Source: Derxia lacustris (lineage in GTDB: Bacteria; Pseudomonadota; Gammaproteobacteria; Burkholderiales; Burkholderiaceae_E). Taken from it: a stretch of 64,000 bases of DNA. Positions 16,920 to 26,920 of the stretch are shown piece by piece (the stretch's first letter is position 1; each line of letters opens with the position of its first letter). The notes beneath the pieces were generated by a model. The model searched no databases and was not told the origin of the DNA. It was given only the letters and a program-made list of their open reading frames with translations. Both the position numbers and the translations under genes were made by a program. Where the stretch lies: NCBI RefSeq assembly GCF_002105195.1, contig NZ_MUHU01000001.1:186001-250000 (forward strand). The letters are read 5' to 3'.

Positions 16920-18831
16920 TCGCGCCACGCCGGTCGGGCCTGCCAGCCTCCTCGCCGCCAGCGTCGCCGAGCCGCTGCCGCGCACGCCGCTCGCCTTCAT
17001 CTGGCGCTTCGTCTGCCGGCGGCCGTGGAGCTATGCCGCGCTGCTGCTGCTCGAAACCCTCCAGGCCGGCTGCGGCATCCTCATGCCCTGGGCGCTCGGC
17101 GAGGTGGTGCGCGCGGTCACCGGCGCCGGCTCGGCCGCCGAAGCCTTCGCGCGCATCGACGGCCCGTTCGGCTGGTTCGTCGCGCTCAGCCTCGGCGAGG
17201 TGGTTGCCAGCCGCAGCAGCGGGGCGCTGTTCCTGTGGCTGTTTCCGCGCCAGCGTCAGGCCATCGCCCAGGCGATGGCGGCCTGGCTGCAAGGCCATTC
17301 GCACCGCTACATCCACGACAACTTTGCCGGCGCGCTCGCGCACCGCATCGGCGAGACCTCGCTCGGCGTCAACCAGACGCTCGGCCTGCTGATGTTCGAC
17401 TTCTGGCCGATCGGCGTGGTGTTTGGGGTGTCGGTCGTGCTGCTGCACCGGGCCAATGCCGGGCTGGCGCTGTTCGTGTCGCTGTGGATTGCCGGCTTCG
17501 TGCTGGCGTCGTGGTGGCTGGCGACGCGCTGCCAGCCGTATGCGGTGGCGGCATCGGCGGCGCGCAGCGAAACCAACGGCCGCCTCGTCGATGCGGTCAG
17601 CAATCTGACCAGCAGCCGGCTGTTCGCGCGCTTTGGCCATGAGCGCGCGCTGCTGGCCGAGCAGTACCGGCGCGAGCTGCGCGCGGTCACGGTCTCAAAC
17701 CGCTATGCCGAGGGCGTGCGCTGGTTCCAGTTCCTGGCGGCGGCGGCGCTCAAGATCGGCATCCTGTGGTACGCCATCCGCCTGTGGCGCGACGGCGCCA
17801 TCGGCGTGGCCGACTTCGTCACCGTCACCGGGCTGGCGCTGCTCATCATCACCGAGGCGCGCAACCTGAGCCGGCGTTTTCTTGAGCTGTTCGAGTACTC
17901 GGGCAACGTCGCCAACGGCGTCAACAGCATCGCCAGGCCGCATGAACTGGTCGATGCGCCGGAGGCGCGCGACATCCCGGTCAAGCGCGGCCAGATCGAG
18001 CTGCGCGAGGTGTGCTTCGCCTATGCGCACCGGCGGCTCGGCGAATCGGACGGCGATGCCGAGCATGCGCGGGCAGCGCAGGCGGCGCGCGCGCCCGACA
18101 GCGTCGCCGCCAACGATCCCGACGCGAGCCATGCCGACTATGTCTTCGACCGGCTGTCGCTCACCATCGCGCCGGGCCAGCGCGTCGGGCTGGTCGGCAG
18201 CTCGGGCTCGGGCAAGTCGACGCTGGTCAATCTGCTGCTGCGGCTCTACGACCCGCAGGCAGGTGCGGTGCTGATCGACGGCCACGATCTGCGCGAGTTC
18301 ACGCAGGACTCGCTGCATGCGCAGATCGGCCTCATCCCGCAGGACCCGAGCCTGTTTCACCGCAGCCTGCTCGACAACATCCGCTACGGCCGGCTCGATG
18401 CGACCGACGCCGAGGTGGCGGCCGCCGCGCGTCAGGCCGAGGCGCACGACTTCATCGCCGAGATGAAGGAAGGCTATGCATCGATGGTCGGCGAGCGCGG
18501 CGTCAAGCTGTCGGGCGGCCAGCGCCAGCGCATCGCCATCGCGCGCGTGGTGCTCAAGAACGCGCCGATCCTCATCCTCGACGAGGCCACGGCGGCGCTC
18601 GACTCGATCACCGAGCAGGCGATCCAGCGCACGCTCGACACGGTGATGCGCGGCAAGACGGTGATCGTGGTGGCGCACCGGCTGTCGACCATCGCCCATC
18701 TCGACCGCATCGTCGTGTTCGACCACGGCCGCATCGTCGAGGACGGCACGCATGAGCAATTGCTGGCCCGGCGCGGCGCCTACTGGCGGCTCTGGAGCCG
18801 GCAGGCCGGCGGCTTTCTCGGCGAGAGCTGA
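16912..18831 (+). CDS. ABC exporter half-transporter (fused membrane and ATPase domains)
   Basis: A 639-residue exporter-type ABC protein. Six hydrophobic helices occupy about residues 30-330. The ATPase has Walker A GSSGSGKST, Q-loop region IPQDPSLF, signature LSGGQRQRIAIARV, Walker B ILILDEATAALD and the switch histidine in VAHRLSTIAHLDR. An insertion of about 35 residues rich in Ala/Asp (from about 380, starting GESDGDAEHARAAQ) splits the first strands of the ATPase domain, which is longer than usual. The start ATG 16912 lies inside the last codons of the histidine kinase gene, so the two are coupled. Substrate unknown; it should work as a homodimer. Confidence 0.85.
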   Translation: MPDRATPVGPASLLAASVAEPLPRTPLAFIWRFVCRRPWSYAALLLLETLQAGCGILMPWALGEVVRAVTGAGSAAEAFARIDGPFGWFVALSLGEVVASRSSGALFLWLFPRQRQAIAQAMAAWLQGHSHRYIHDNFAGALAHRIGETSLGVNQTLGLLMFDFWPIGVVFGVSVVLLHRANAGLALFVSLWIAGFVLASWWLATRCQPYAVAASAARSETNGRLVDAVSNLTSSRLFARFGHERALLAEQYRRELRAVTVSNRYAEGVRWFQFLAAAALKIGILWYAIRLWRDGAIGVADFVTVTGLALLIITEARNLSRRFLELFEYSGNVANGVNSIARPHELVDAPEARDIPVKRGQIELREVCFAYAHRRLGESDGDAEHARAAQAARAPDSVAANDPDASHADYVFDRLSLTIAPGQRVGLVGSSGSGKSTLVNLLLRLYDPQAGAVLIDGHDLREFTQDSLHAQIGLIPQDPSLFHRSLLDNIRYGRLDATDAEVAAAARQAEAHDFIAEMKEGYASMVGERGVKLSGGQRQRIAIARVVLKNAPILILDEATAALDSITEQAIQRTLDTVMRGKTVIVVAHRLSTIAHLDRIVVFDHGRIVEDGTHEQLLARRGAYWRLWSRQAGGFLGES

Positions 18832-18848
18832 GCCAGGTACAAACCGGT

Positions 18849-19223
18849 TCAGCTCGGTGTCGGCGTGCCGTTGAGACGATCGACCTTCACGAACACCTTG
18901 CGCGCGTGCGCAACGAGCTGGTTGTCGGTCGGTTGGGCCAGCGTCTCGACCGCGACGATCTTGTTTTCGAGCGCCGGACGGTGACCGCGTGCCCAGGCCG
19001 CGAAATCGGCCGGCGCCCCCGCGGCACCCGTAACCAGCACTTCCGATGCATCTTCAAGCGCGTTGCCCACGTCGGCGAAGAACGCGTTGACATCGCTTTG
19101 CTGCGGATGACGGGCATGTTTGCCGCGCAGCTTCAGATGCACGGCGTCGGCCGCATTCGCGTCGAAATGCAGCACATGGGCCTGGGCATGGTCGAGCCAG
19201 ATGACGGCGTGGAAGGTGCTCAT
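18849..19223 (-). CDS. conserved small protein (annotated elsewhere as translational machinery protein)
   Basis: A 124-residue cytosolic protein starting MSTFHAVIWLDHAQAHVLHF. It resembles a family found across proteobacteria under the uninformative name translational machinery protein. Conserved-looking parts are the WLDHxxAH motif, [14 protein letters not shown] and ENKIVAVETLAQPTDNQLVAHARKVF, reminiscent of eRF1/Pelota-like or host-attachment-type folds. I have no direct evidence for a role in translation. GGAG lies about 7 bases before the ATG at 19223. It is convergent with the ABC exporter. Confidence 0.75.
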   Translation of the reverse strand: MSTFHAVIWLDHAQAHVLHFDANAADAVHLKLRGKHARHPQQSDVNAFFADVGNALEDASEVLVTGAAGAPADFAAWARGHRPALENKIVAVETLAQPTDNQLVAHARKVFVKVDRLNGTPTPS

Positions 19224-19360
19224 GGAATCTCCGGGTTCATCGAGGGTGGCGCGGGCGATTGCCCCTGCCTTCGATTCCATGCTGTTCCCGCGCGGCCGCG
19301 CCATGCTTGATGCGCAGCAAGCCGCTCAGGGCTGGCGTTGCGCCACGGCAAACGGCGCCG

Positions 19361-21742
19361 TCAGATCGGATCGAGCTTGGCGACGGCGAGCGCCAGCCAC
19401 TTGCTGCCGGCGCTGCGGAAATTGATCTGCGCCCGCGCATCGCTGCCGCTGCCCTCGATGCCGATCACCACGCCCTCGCCGAACTTGGCATGCCGCACGC
19501 TCTGGCCGATGCGCAGGCCACTGCCGGCGGCATGCTGCTTCTGCACCCAGCCCGGCACCGGGCCGCCGCCGGTATCGGGGATGTCGGCGCGCCGGGCCGC
19601 CTTGGCGTCGTACTCGCCCAGCTCTTCCCAGCCGGTGGCGCGGGTCTGCTTCCAGTCCTGCCTGATGCCGGCCTTGTAGGCGCCGGCCTGCTGCTGCGCC
19701 GTGCCCGACAGCCTGGGCGTGAGCCACTTGCAGCAGCCCTCGGGCAGCTCGCCCAGGAAGCGGCTGCGCAGGTTGTAGCGGGTCTGGCCGTGCAGCATCC
19801 GGGTCTGCGCATGGCTGATGTAGAGCCGCTCGCGCGCCCGCGTGATGGCCACGTACATCAGGCGCCGTTCCTCCTCAAGCCCGGCGGTTTCCTGGGCCGC
19901 GTTCTCGTGCGGGAACAGGCCCTCTTCGAGCCCGGTGAGGAAGACCACGTCGAACTCCAGCCCCTTGGCCGCATGCACGGTCATGAGCTGCATCGCGTCC
20001 TGGCCGGCCTCGGCCTGGTTGTCGCCGGCTTCAAGCGAGGCATGCGACAGGAAGGCGGCCAGCGGCGCGATCGGCACATCGACCACGCCGTCGGCATCGA
20101 CGGCAAACGCGGCCGGCGCCTCGGCCGGCGCTTCGCCCTCGGCCAGCGCCTGCTGCTCGCTGCCCGACAGCGCGCGCGGCCCGGCGATGCCGCTGACCAT
20201 GCCGTCGTCGCTGATGAACAGCGCGGCGGCATTGACCAGTTCGTCCAGATTCTCCAGCCGCTCCTGGCCTTCCTTCTCGGCCTGGTAATGCGCGCGCAGG
20301 CCGCTGGTATCGAGCATCTGCTCGACGATTTCGGGCAGCCGCAGCTGCGCGGTCTCGAAGCGCAGCCCGTCGATCATCTTCACGAAGTTGCCGATGCTGC
20401 TGCCCGCCTTGCCGGTCAGAAACGGCACCGCCATGTGCAGCGAGCATTGCCGCTCGCGCGCGATGTCGCTCAGCTGCTCGACCGAGCGCGCACCGATGCC
20501 GCGCGTCGGGAAATTGACCACCCGCAGGAAGGCGGTGTCGTCATGCGGGTTGTCCATCAGCCGCAGATAGGCCAGCGCGTGCTTGATCTCGGCACGCTCG
20601 AAGAAGCGCAGGCCGCCGTACACGCGATAGGCAATGCCGGCCTTGAACAGCGCCGCCTCGATCACGCGCGACTGCGCATTGCTGCGGTAGAGCACCGCGA
20701 TCTCGCTGCGCTTCTTGCCCGTGCCGATGAGGTTCTGCGCCTCGTCGACCAGCCATTGCGCCTCCTGCAGATCGGTCAGCGCCTCGTAGATGCGCACCGG
20801 CTCGCCGTGGCCGCGCGTGGTGCGCAGGTTCTTGCCCAGCCGGTTGCCGTTGTTGGCGATCAGCTCGTTGGCGCAGTCGAGGATGTTGCTGAACGAGCGG
20901 TAGTTCTCTTCGAGCTTGATGAGGTGCTGCACGCGGAAGTCGCGCTCGAACGCAGCCATGTTGCCGACGTTGGCGCCACGGAAGGCATAGATGCTCTGGT
21001 CGTCGTCGCCCACCGCGAACACCGCCGCATGCTTGCCGAGCAGCTTGAGCCACTTGTACTGGAGGTTGTTGGTGTCCTGGAACTCGTCCACCAATATGTG
21101 GCGGAAGCGGCGCTGGTAATGCTCGCGCAGCGGCTCATTGGCCAGCAGCGTTTCGTAGCTGCGCAGCAGCAGCTCGGCAAAGTCGACCACGCCTTCGCGC
21201 TGGCATTGCTGGTCGTAGAGCGCGTACAGCTCGACAAACTTCTTGCTCTGCGGATCGTGGGCCGGCGTCTTCTCGGCGCGCAGGCCCTCTTCCTTGCAGT
21301 TGTTGATGAAGTGCTGGAGGTTCTTGGGCGGATATTTCTGGTCGTCGACGTTCAGGCCCTTGAGCAGGCGCTTGATGGCCGAAAGCTGGTCGGCGCTGTC
21401 GAGAATCTGGAAGGTCTGCGGCAGGCCCGCATCGCGGTGATGCGAGCGCAGGAAGCGGTTGCACAGCCCGTGGAAGGTGCCGATCCACATGCCGCGCAGG
21501 TTGATCGGCAGCATGCCGCCGAGCCGCATCAGCATTTCCTTGGCCGCCTTGTTGGTGAAGGTGACGGCGAGCAGCCCGCTCGGGCTGACGCGGCCCTGCT
21601 GGATCAGCCACGCAATCCGCGTGGTCAGCACCCGCGTCTTGCCCGAGCCCGCGCCGGCGAGGATCAGCGCCGGTTCGTCGGGCAGGGTGACGGCGGCGAG
21701 CTGTTCTTCGTTGAGCTTGTCGAGCAGATGGTCGGGATACAT
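19361..21742 (-). CDS. uvrD: UvrD/PcrA-type superfamily 1A DNA helicase
   Basis: A 793-residue ATP-dependent 3'-5' helicase for nucleotide excision and mismatch repair. Motif Q is near the N-terminus (LNEEQLAAV). Walker A is AGAGSGKTRVL, motif Ia VTFTNKAAKEML, motif II VDEFQDTN, motif III VGDDDQSIYAFRGA, motif IV ENYRS, motif V MTVHAAKGLEFDVVFL and motif VI EEERRLMYVAITRARERL. A C-terminal Tudor-like tail (KFGEGVVIGIEGSG), which in UvrD contacts RNA polymerase, is visible. Between about residues 530 and 590 is an Ala/Glu-rich stretch longer than in E. coli UvrD. Rep is a less likely alternative because of the C-terminal tail. Confidence 0.92.
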   Translation of the reverse strand: MYPDHLLDKLNEEQLAAVTLPDEPALILAGAGSGKTRVLTTRIAWLIQQGRVSPSGLLAVTFTNKAAKEMLMRLGGMLPINLRGMWIGTFHGLCNRFLRSHHRDAGLPQTFQILDSADQLSAIKRLLKGLNVDDQKYPPKNLQHFINNCKEEGLRAEKTPAHDPQSKKFVELYALYDQQCQREGVVDFAELLLRSYETLLANEPLREHYQRRFRHILVDEFQDTNNLQYKWLKLLGKHAAVFAVGDDDQSIYAFRGANVGNMAAFERDFRVQHLIKLEENYRSFSNILDCANELIANNGNRLGKNLRTTRGHGEPVRIYEALTDLQEAQWLVDEAQNLIGTGKKRSEIAVLYRSNAQSRVIEAALFKAGIAYRVYGGLRFFERAEIKHALAYLRLMDNPHDDTAFLRVVNFPTRGIGARSVEQLSDIARERQCSLHMAVPFLTGKAGSSIGNFVKMIDGLRFETAQLRLPEIVEQMLDTSGLRAHYQAEKEGQERLENLDELVNAAALFISDDGMVSGIAGPRALSGSEQQALAEGEAPAEAPAAFAVDADGVVDVPIAPLAAFLSHASLEAGDNQAEAGQDAMQLMTVHAAKGLEFDVVFLTGLEEGLFPHENAAQETAGLEEERRLMYVAITRARERLYISHAQTRMLHGQTRYNLRSRFLGELPEGCCKWLTPRLSGTAQQQAGAYKAGIRQDWKQTRATGWEELGEYDAKAARRADIPDTGGGPVPGWVQKQHAAGSGLRIGQSVRHAKFGEGVVIGIEGSGSDARAQINFRSAGSKWLALAVAKLDPI

Positions 21743-21861
21743 GGGCGGCTTGGGCGGCTTGCGGCCACTGGATAAAAAATCAGCCGCCGATTATAGGAGC
21801 CGCCTCCCGCCCGACCGCGCCGGCGCGCCATGCGGTCGCCGGCCGGTTCCGCGCCTGCTTC

Positions 21862-22890
21862 CTACAGCCAGCCCTTGGCCTTGAGCGCCGCCGTCACCGC
21901 ATCGGCGATGGCCTTGTGGCCGCGCGTGGTCGGATGCTTGTCGTCGGCGAAGGCATAGGTCTGGTCGGCGCCGGTCGCCACCAGCGTGGCGGCCGAGCAC
22001 AGCAGCGAGGTGCCCTGCGTGAGCGTGGCATTGCAGGCGGTGGCGCTGGTGTTGACGAAGCCGTACTTGCCGGGATTGCTCAGCTCGTCGTTGAGCAGCG
22101 CATAGCCGTCGACGATCACCACATCGAGCTTCTGCGTGGCGATGGCCTGCTGGAGCGCGGTGTTGAACTGCACCACCAGCGCATTGATGAGCGCCTGGGC
22201 GCTGGCGCCCGCCGCCACGCCGTAGGGCGCGCGGCCCACGTCGGGGATGAGGAAGGTCACCACGTACTTGCCGCCGGTGGCGAGCACGCGGGCAATCTGC
22301 GCGGCCTGGTCGTTGGCGGCGGTGGTCACCTCGGCCAGCGCCGTGGCCTGCGATTCCTGGCTCTGGAGCACCAGGCTCGCGTGCCAGATCACGTCGTTGC
22401 TGCCGCCGAGCAGGAACACGATGTCGTTGGCGGTGAAGTTGCCGCGCGCCAGTTGCGCGTCGAGCTGCTTGCCCTGGGGCACGGTCATCGGGCCTTGCGT
22501 GGCGTCGCAGCTGTCGCTCGCGGCCACGTACACGCAATCGACGCCGGGCTGCTTGCTCACGCGCGAGCCGCCCTGGGCATAGCCGTAGCCGCCGGCCACC
22601 GTCACCGGCACGCCGAAGCCGCCGGTCTGCCAGGGCTTGATGCTCAGGCCGAGCGTGGTCGCCACGTCCTCGACCCAGATCGGCCCCGGATTGGTCGTGA
22701 ACTTGCCGCCGCCCACGCTGGCCACCGCCGGCGCATAGCTGCCCACGTCGGTGAGGCTGTCGCCGAAGGCGATCACGCGGTTGAAGGTGGGCTTGGTCGT
22801 CATCGCCACCGTGCCCGAATCGCCGCAGGCGGCGAGCGAGGCAAGAACGGTGGCTGCGAGCAGCGCGCGCAAACGGAAGGGGAATGGCAT
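21862..22890 (-). CDS. SGNH/GDSL-family esterase, lipoprotein
   Basis: A 342-residue secreted lipid-anchored hydrolase. I start it at ATG 22890, preceded by GGAG at good spacing. A lipoprotein signal runs to the lipobox LAAC-GDS. Block I is AFGDSLTDVG with the nucleophile serine, block III GGSNDVI, and block V is near the end (DDKHPTTRGH with Asp and His), giving a complete triad. Several cysteines in the middle (VDCVYVAASDSCD, and TACNATL with LLCSAA) probably form disulfides in the periplasm. The substrate is unknown; polyhydroxyalkanoate, lipid or polysaccharide esters are possible. Confidence 0.85.
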   Translation of the reverse strand: MPFPFRLRALLAATVLASLAACGDSGTVAMTTKPTFNRVIAFGDSLTDVGSYAPAVASVGGGKFTTNPGPIWVEDVATTLGLSIKPWQTGGFGVPVTVAGGYGYAQGGSRVSKQPGVDCVYVAASDSCDATQGPMTVPQGKQLDAQLARGNFTANDIVFLLGGSNDVIWHASLVLQSQESQATALAEVTTAANDQAAQIARVLATGGKYVVTFLIPDVGRAPYGVAAGASAQALINALVVQFNTALQQAIATQKLDVVIVDGYALLNDELSNPGKYGFVNTSATACNATLTQGTSLLCSAATLVATGADQTYAFADDKHPTTRGHKAIADAVTAALKAKGWL

Positions 22891-22979
22891 GGCGGGCTCC
22901 GGGGCTCTTGTTGGAAGCCGCCGACCATACCCCCGGCGGGTGAAGGCGCGCATTCGCATCGGCACCGACGCCGCCGGCG

Positions 22980-24194
22980 TCAGACCAGCCCGTTGGCCTT
23001 CTGCATGAAGGCGATGAACTCGTTGCGCGGCATGGCCTTGCCGTAGACCCAGCCCTGCACATAGTCGAAGCCGAGCTCGCGGATGGTGTCGAGGTCGGCA
23101 TGCGTTTCCACGCCCTCGGCCACGGTACGCAGGCCGAAGGTGCGGCCGATCTCGCCGCAGACCTTGGCGATGAGCCGGGTACGCTCGTCATGCGCGGCAC
23201 CGTGGATGAAGGCGCGGTCCACCTTCAGCTCGGAGAACGGGATCGTCGACAGGCGCTGGAACGACGAGTAGCCGGCGCCGAAGTCGTCGATGGCGAGGCC
23301 GAAGCCGACCATGCGCACGCGCGCCGCGTTCTCGAGCGTGGCGGCGAGGTCGCCCATCATTTCGCCCTCGGTCACTTCGAGCGTGATCCAGCACGGATCG
23401 ATGCCGTGCTCGGCGACCACGCCGGCCATTTCGTCGCACAGGGCGTAGTCGGCCAGCTCGGCGGTCGACACGTTGATGGCGCAGGAGATCGACTGGCCGA
23501 GATCGAGGCAGTCGGCCGACAGCGCCGCCGCCTGCCGCAGCATTTGCAGCGTGAGCAGGCTGGTCGAGCCGGTGCCGACCAGGCCGGGCAGGATTTCGGC
23601 CGGGAACACGATGCGGCCGTCCGGCGCGCGGATGCGCATCAGCGCCTCGACGCCGACCACCTCGCCGGTCGCGAGCTGGATCTTGGGCTGGTAGAAGGCC
23701 TCGATGCGCTGCTCGGCGATGGCGCTGGCCACCGCATGCACGCTGAGCGGCACCGGGCGCGGGCCATGACCGGGCAGCGGCGTGGCCAGCAGCTGCTCCA
23801 GCGCCACGCGCACCGCGCCGGGCGCGGCCGCCTTGTCGAGCACCTGCACCACCGCAAAGCCGAGCACCTCGGCAAACGCCTGCACCGTGCGCGCGATGCT
23901 GTAGGAGTGCGCGCTGATGAGCAGCAGCCGGCGCGCGATGCGCGCCTGCGCCAGTCGGCGCAGCAGGCCCAGGCAGTCGCCGTCGTAGAGCGCCAGATTG
24001 ACCAGCGCCAGATCGACCGGCGCCAGCGCCTCGATGTCGACCGCGCCGGCCTCGGCCAGCGAGCCGATCTCATGCCGCGTGCGCACGCCCAGCCGCGCGA
24101 GCTGCTGGCCGAGCTGGCCGGCGAAGAAGCTGTCGTCCTCGATCACCAGGGCCGACAGCTGGCGCTCGGGCGTCGCGCGCTGCGCAAGACTCAT
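22980..24194 (-). CDS. receiver-EAL protein: c-di-GMP phosphodiesterase with a degenerate receiver
   Basis: A 404-residue cytosolic protein. The N-terminal receiver (about 12-135) keeps the acidic cluster E19 D20 D21, but the phospho-acceptor position, five residues after D61, is N66 (DLALVNLALYDG). It should therefore not be phosphorylated in the normal way. The EAL domain (about 152-400) looks catalytically complete: E182-A-L, N240, E272 in TLEVTE, D302 D303 in IDDFGAGYSS, K323 in LKVD, E359 in AEGVE and Q379. It should cleave cyclic di-GMP. Its ATG overlaps the upstream receiver-Hpt gene by 4 bases, and it is the last gene of a five-gene signalling run. Confidence 0.87.
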   Translation of the reverse strand: MSLAQRATPERQLSALVIEDDSFFAGQLGQQLARLGVRTRHEIGSLAEAGAVDIEALAPVDLALVNLALYDGDCLGLLRRLAQARIARRLLLISAHSYSIARTVQAFAEVLGFAVVQVLDKAAAPGAVRVALEQLLATPLPGHGPRPVPLSVHAVASAIAEQRIEAFYQPKIQLATGEVVGVEALMRIRAPDGRIVFPAEILPGLVGTGSTSLLTLQMLRQAAALSADCLDLGQSISCAINVSTAELADYALCDEMAGVVAEHGIDPCWITLEVTEGEMMGDLAATLENAARVRMVGFGLAIDDFGAGYSSFQRLSTIPFSELKVDRAFIHGAAHDERTRLIAKVCGEIGRTFGLRTVAEGVETHADLDTIRELGFDYVQGWVYGKAMPRNEFIAFMQKANGLV

Positions 24195-24853
24195 GACGGT
24201 TCTTTCTGCGGAGAATCGCCGACCGCCGGCGCCACGGCGGCGCAGGCCTGCAATTCGGCCAGCGCAAAACGGGCATCGCCGGCTTCGGCGGCCACTTCCA
24301 CGCGCCGCACCAGTCCGGCGACCGCCTCGTCGCGGAACACGGCGGCGACGCCGGCAAAGCGGTGGGCGCGGCGGCGCGCGGCGTCGAGCAGGCCATCGGC
24401 GATCTCGCGCACCAGCTCGGCCAGCTCGACGCTACGTTCGGCCTCGTAGGCGGCACGCAGCGCCAGCTCGCGCGGCGACACGCTGGCCGTGGCGCGGCCG
24501 AGCGCCCGGTCGAGCGCGGCGACGAAATCGCTGCGCGACACCGGCTTGCGCAGCCAGTCGGCGATCCGGTGCTCATGCCCGGGCAGCGGCCGGCGCGGAT
24601 GGCCCGAGCAGACCACGACCGGCGCCGCGAGCCGCGCGAACAGATGGTCGGCCGCGCCGTCGGCCAGCTCGAAATCGGCCACAAGCAGCTCGGGCGCGGC
24701 CTCGGGCGCGAGGCTGTCGAGCAGCGCCTCGGCGGCCGCGATGCCGGCCACCGCCTGCACCGCGCAGCCGGCGTGCTCGCACCACAGCGCGAACAGCCGG
24801 CGCAGCACCGGCGAATCCTCGACCAGCAGCACGCGACGCAGCACGGTCGTCAT
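24191..24853 (-). CDS. receiver-Hpt protein
   Basis: A 220-residue protein with an intact N-terminal receiver (E12 D13, phospho-acceptor D60 in LLVADFELADG, K103 in WLRKP). A C-terminal helical region contains AHRFAGVAAVF, where H164 fits a histidine phosphotransfer (Hpt) acceptor; the surrounding spacing resembles the Hpt pattern AHxLxGxA. It would be able both to receive and to pass on phosphate. It overlaps the next receiver gene on one side and the EAL gene on the other by 4 bases each, so the stoichiometry of all three is probably coupled. Confidence 0.75.
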   Translation of the reverse strand: MTTVLRRVLLVEDSPVLRRLFALWCEHAGCAVQAVAGIAAAEALLDSLAPEAAPELLVADFELADGAADHLFARLAAPVVVCSGHPRRPLPGHEHRIADWLRKPVSRSDFVAALDRALGRATASVSPRELALRAAYEAERSVELAELVREIADGLLDAARRRAHRFAGVAAVFRDEAVAGLVRRVEVAAEAGDARFALAELQACAAVAPAVGDSPQKEPS

Positions 24854-25210
24854 CCGATCGCCTCGAACACGTTCTTGAAGTCGGAGAACGAGGTCGGCTT
24901 GATGAGCAGCGCGTTGAAGCCCACGCCGAGGATCTGCTGCTTCTCCTCGATCATGGCGTGGGCGGTGTAGGCGATGACCGGCAGCTCGGCAAAGCGCGGC
25001 TCGGCGCGGATCGCGCGGCAGACCGATTCGCCGCTCATCACCGGCATGCGCAGATCGAGCAGCACCGCGTCGTAGCGCTGGTCGCGCACCCGGTCGAGCG
25101 CCTCGCCGCCCGACTGCGCCTCGTCGGCGGTCCAGCCCAGCCGCTTGAGAAAGGCGATGGCGAGCTTGCGGTTCATCTGGTTGTCGTCGACGACGAGCGC
25201 ATGGCGGGCG

Positions 25211-25218
<8 letters not shown>
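24850..25218 (-). CDS. single-domain response regulator
   Basis: A 122-residue receiver resembling those found at the end of hybrid kinases. D11 D12, the phospho-acceptor D55 in AVLLDLRMPVMSG, the conserved Thr in VIAYTAHAM and the Lys in LLIKPTSF are all present. It overlaps the histidine kinase gene by 8 bases and the receiver-Hpt gene by 4 bases. Likely phosphate flow is kinase to this receiver to the Hpt domain, as in a split hybrid kinase. This is inferred from order and domain type. Confidence 0.9.
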
Positions 25219-26911
<1,693 letters not shown>

Positions 26912-26920
26912 TGAATGCAC

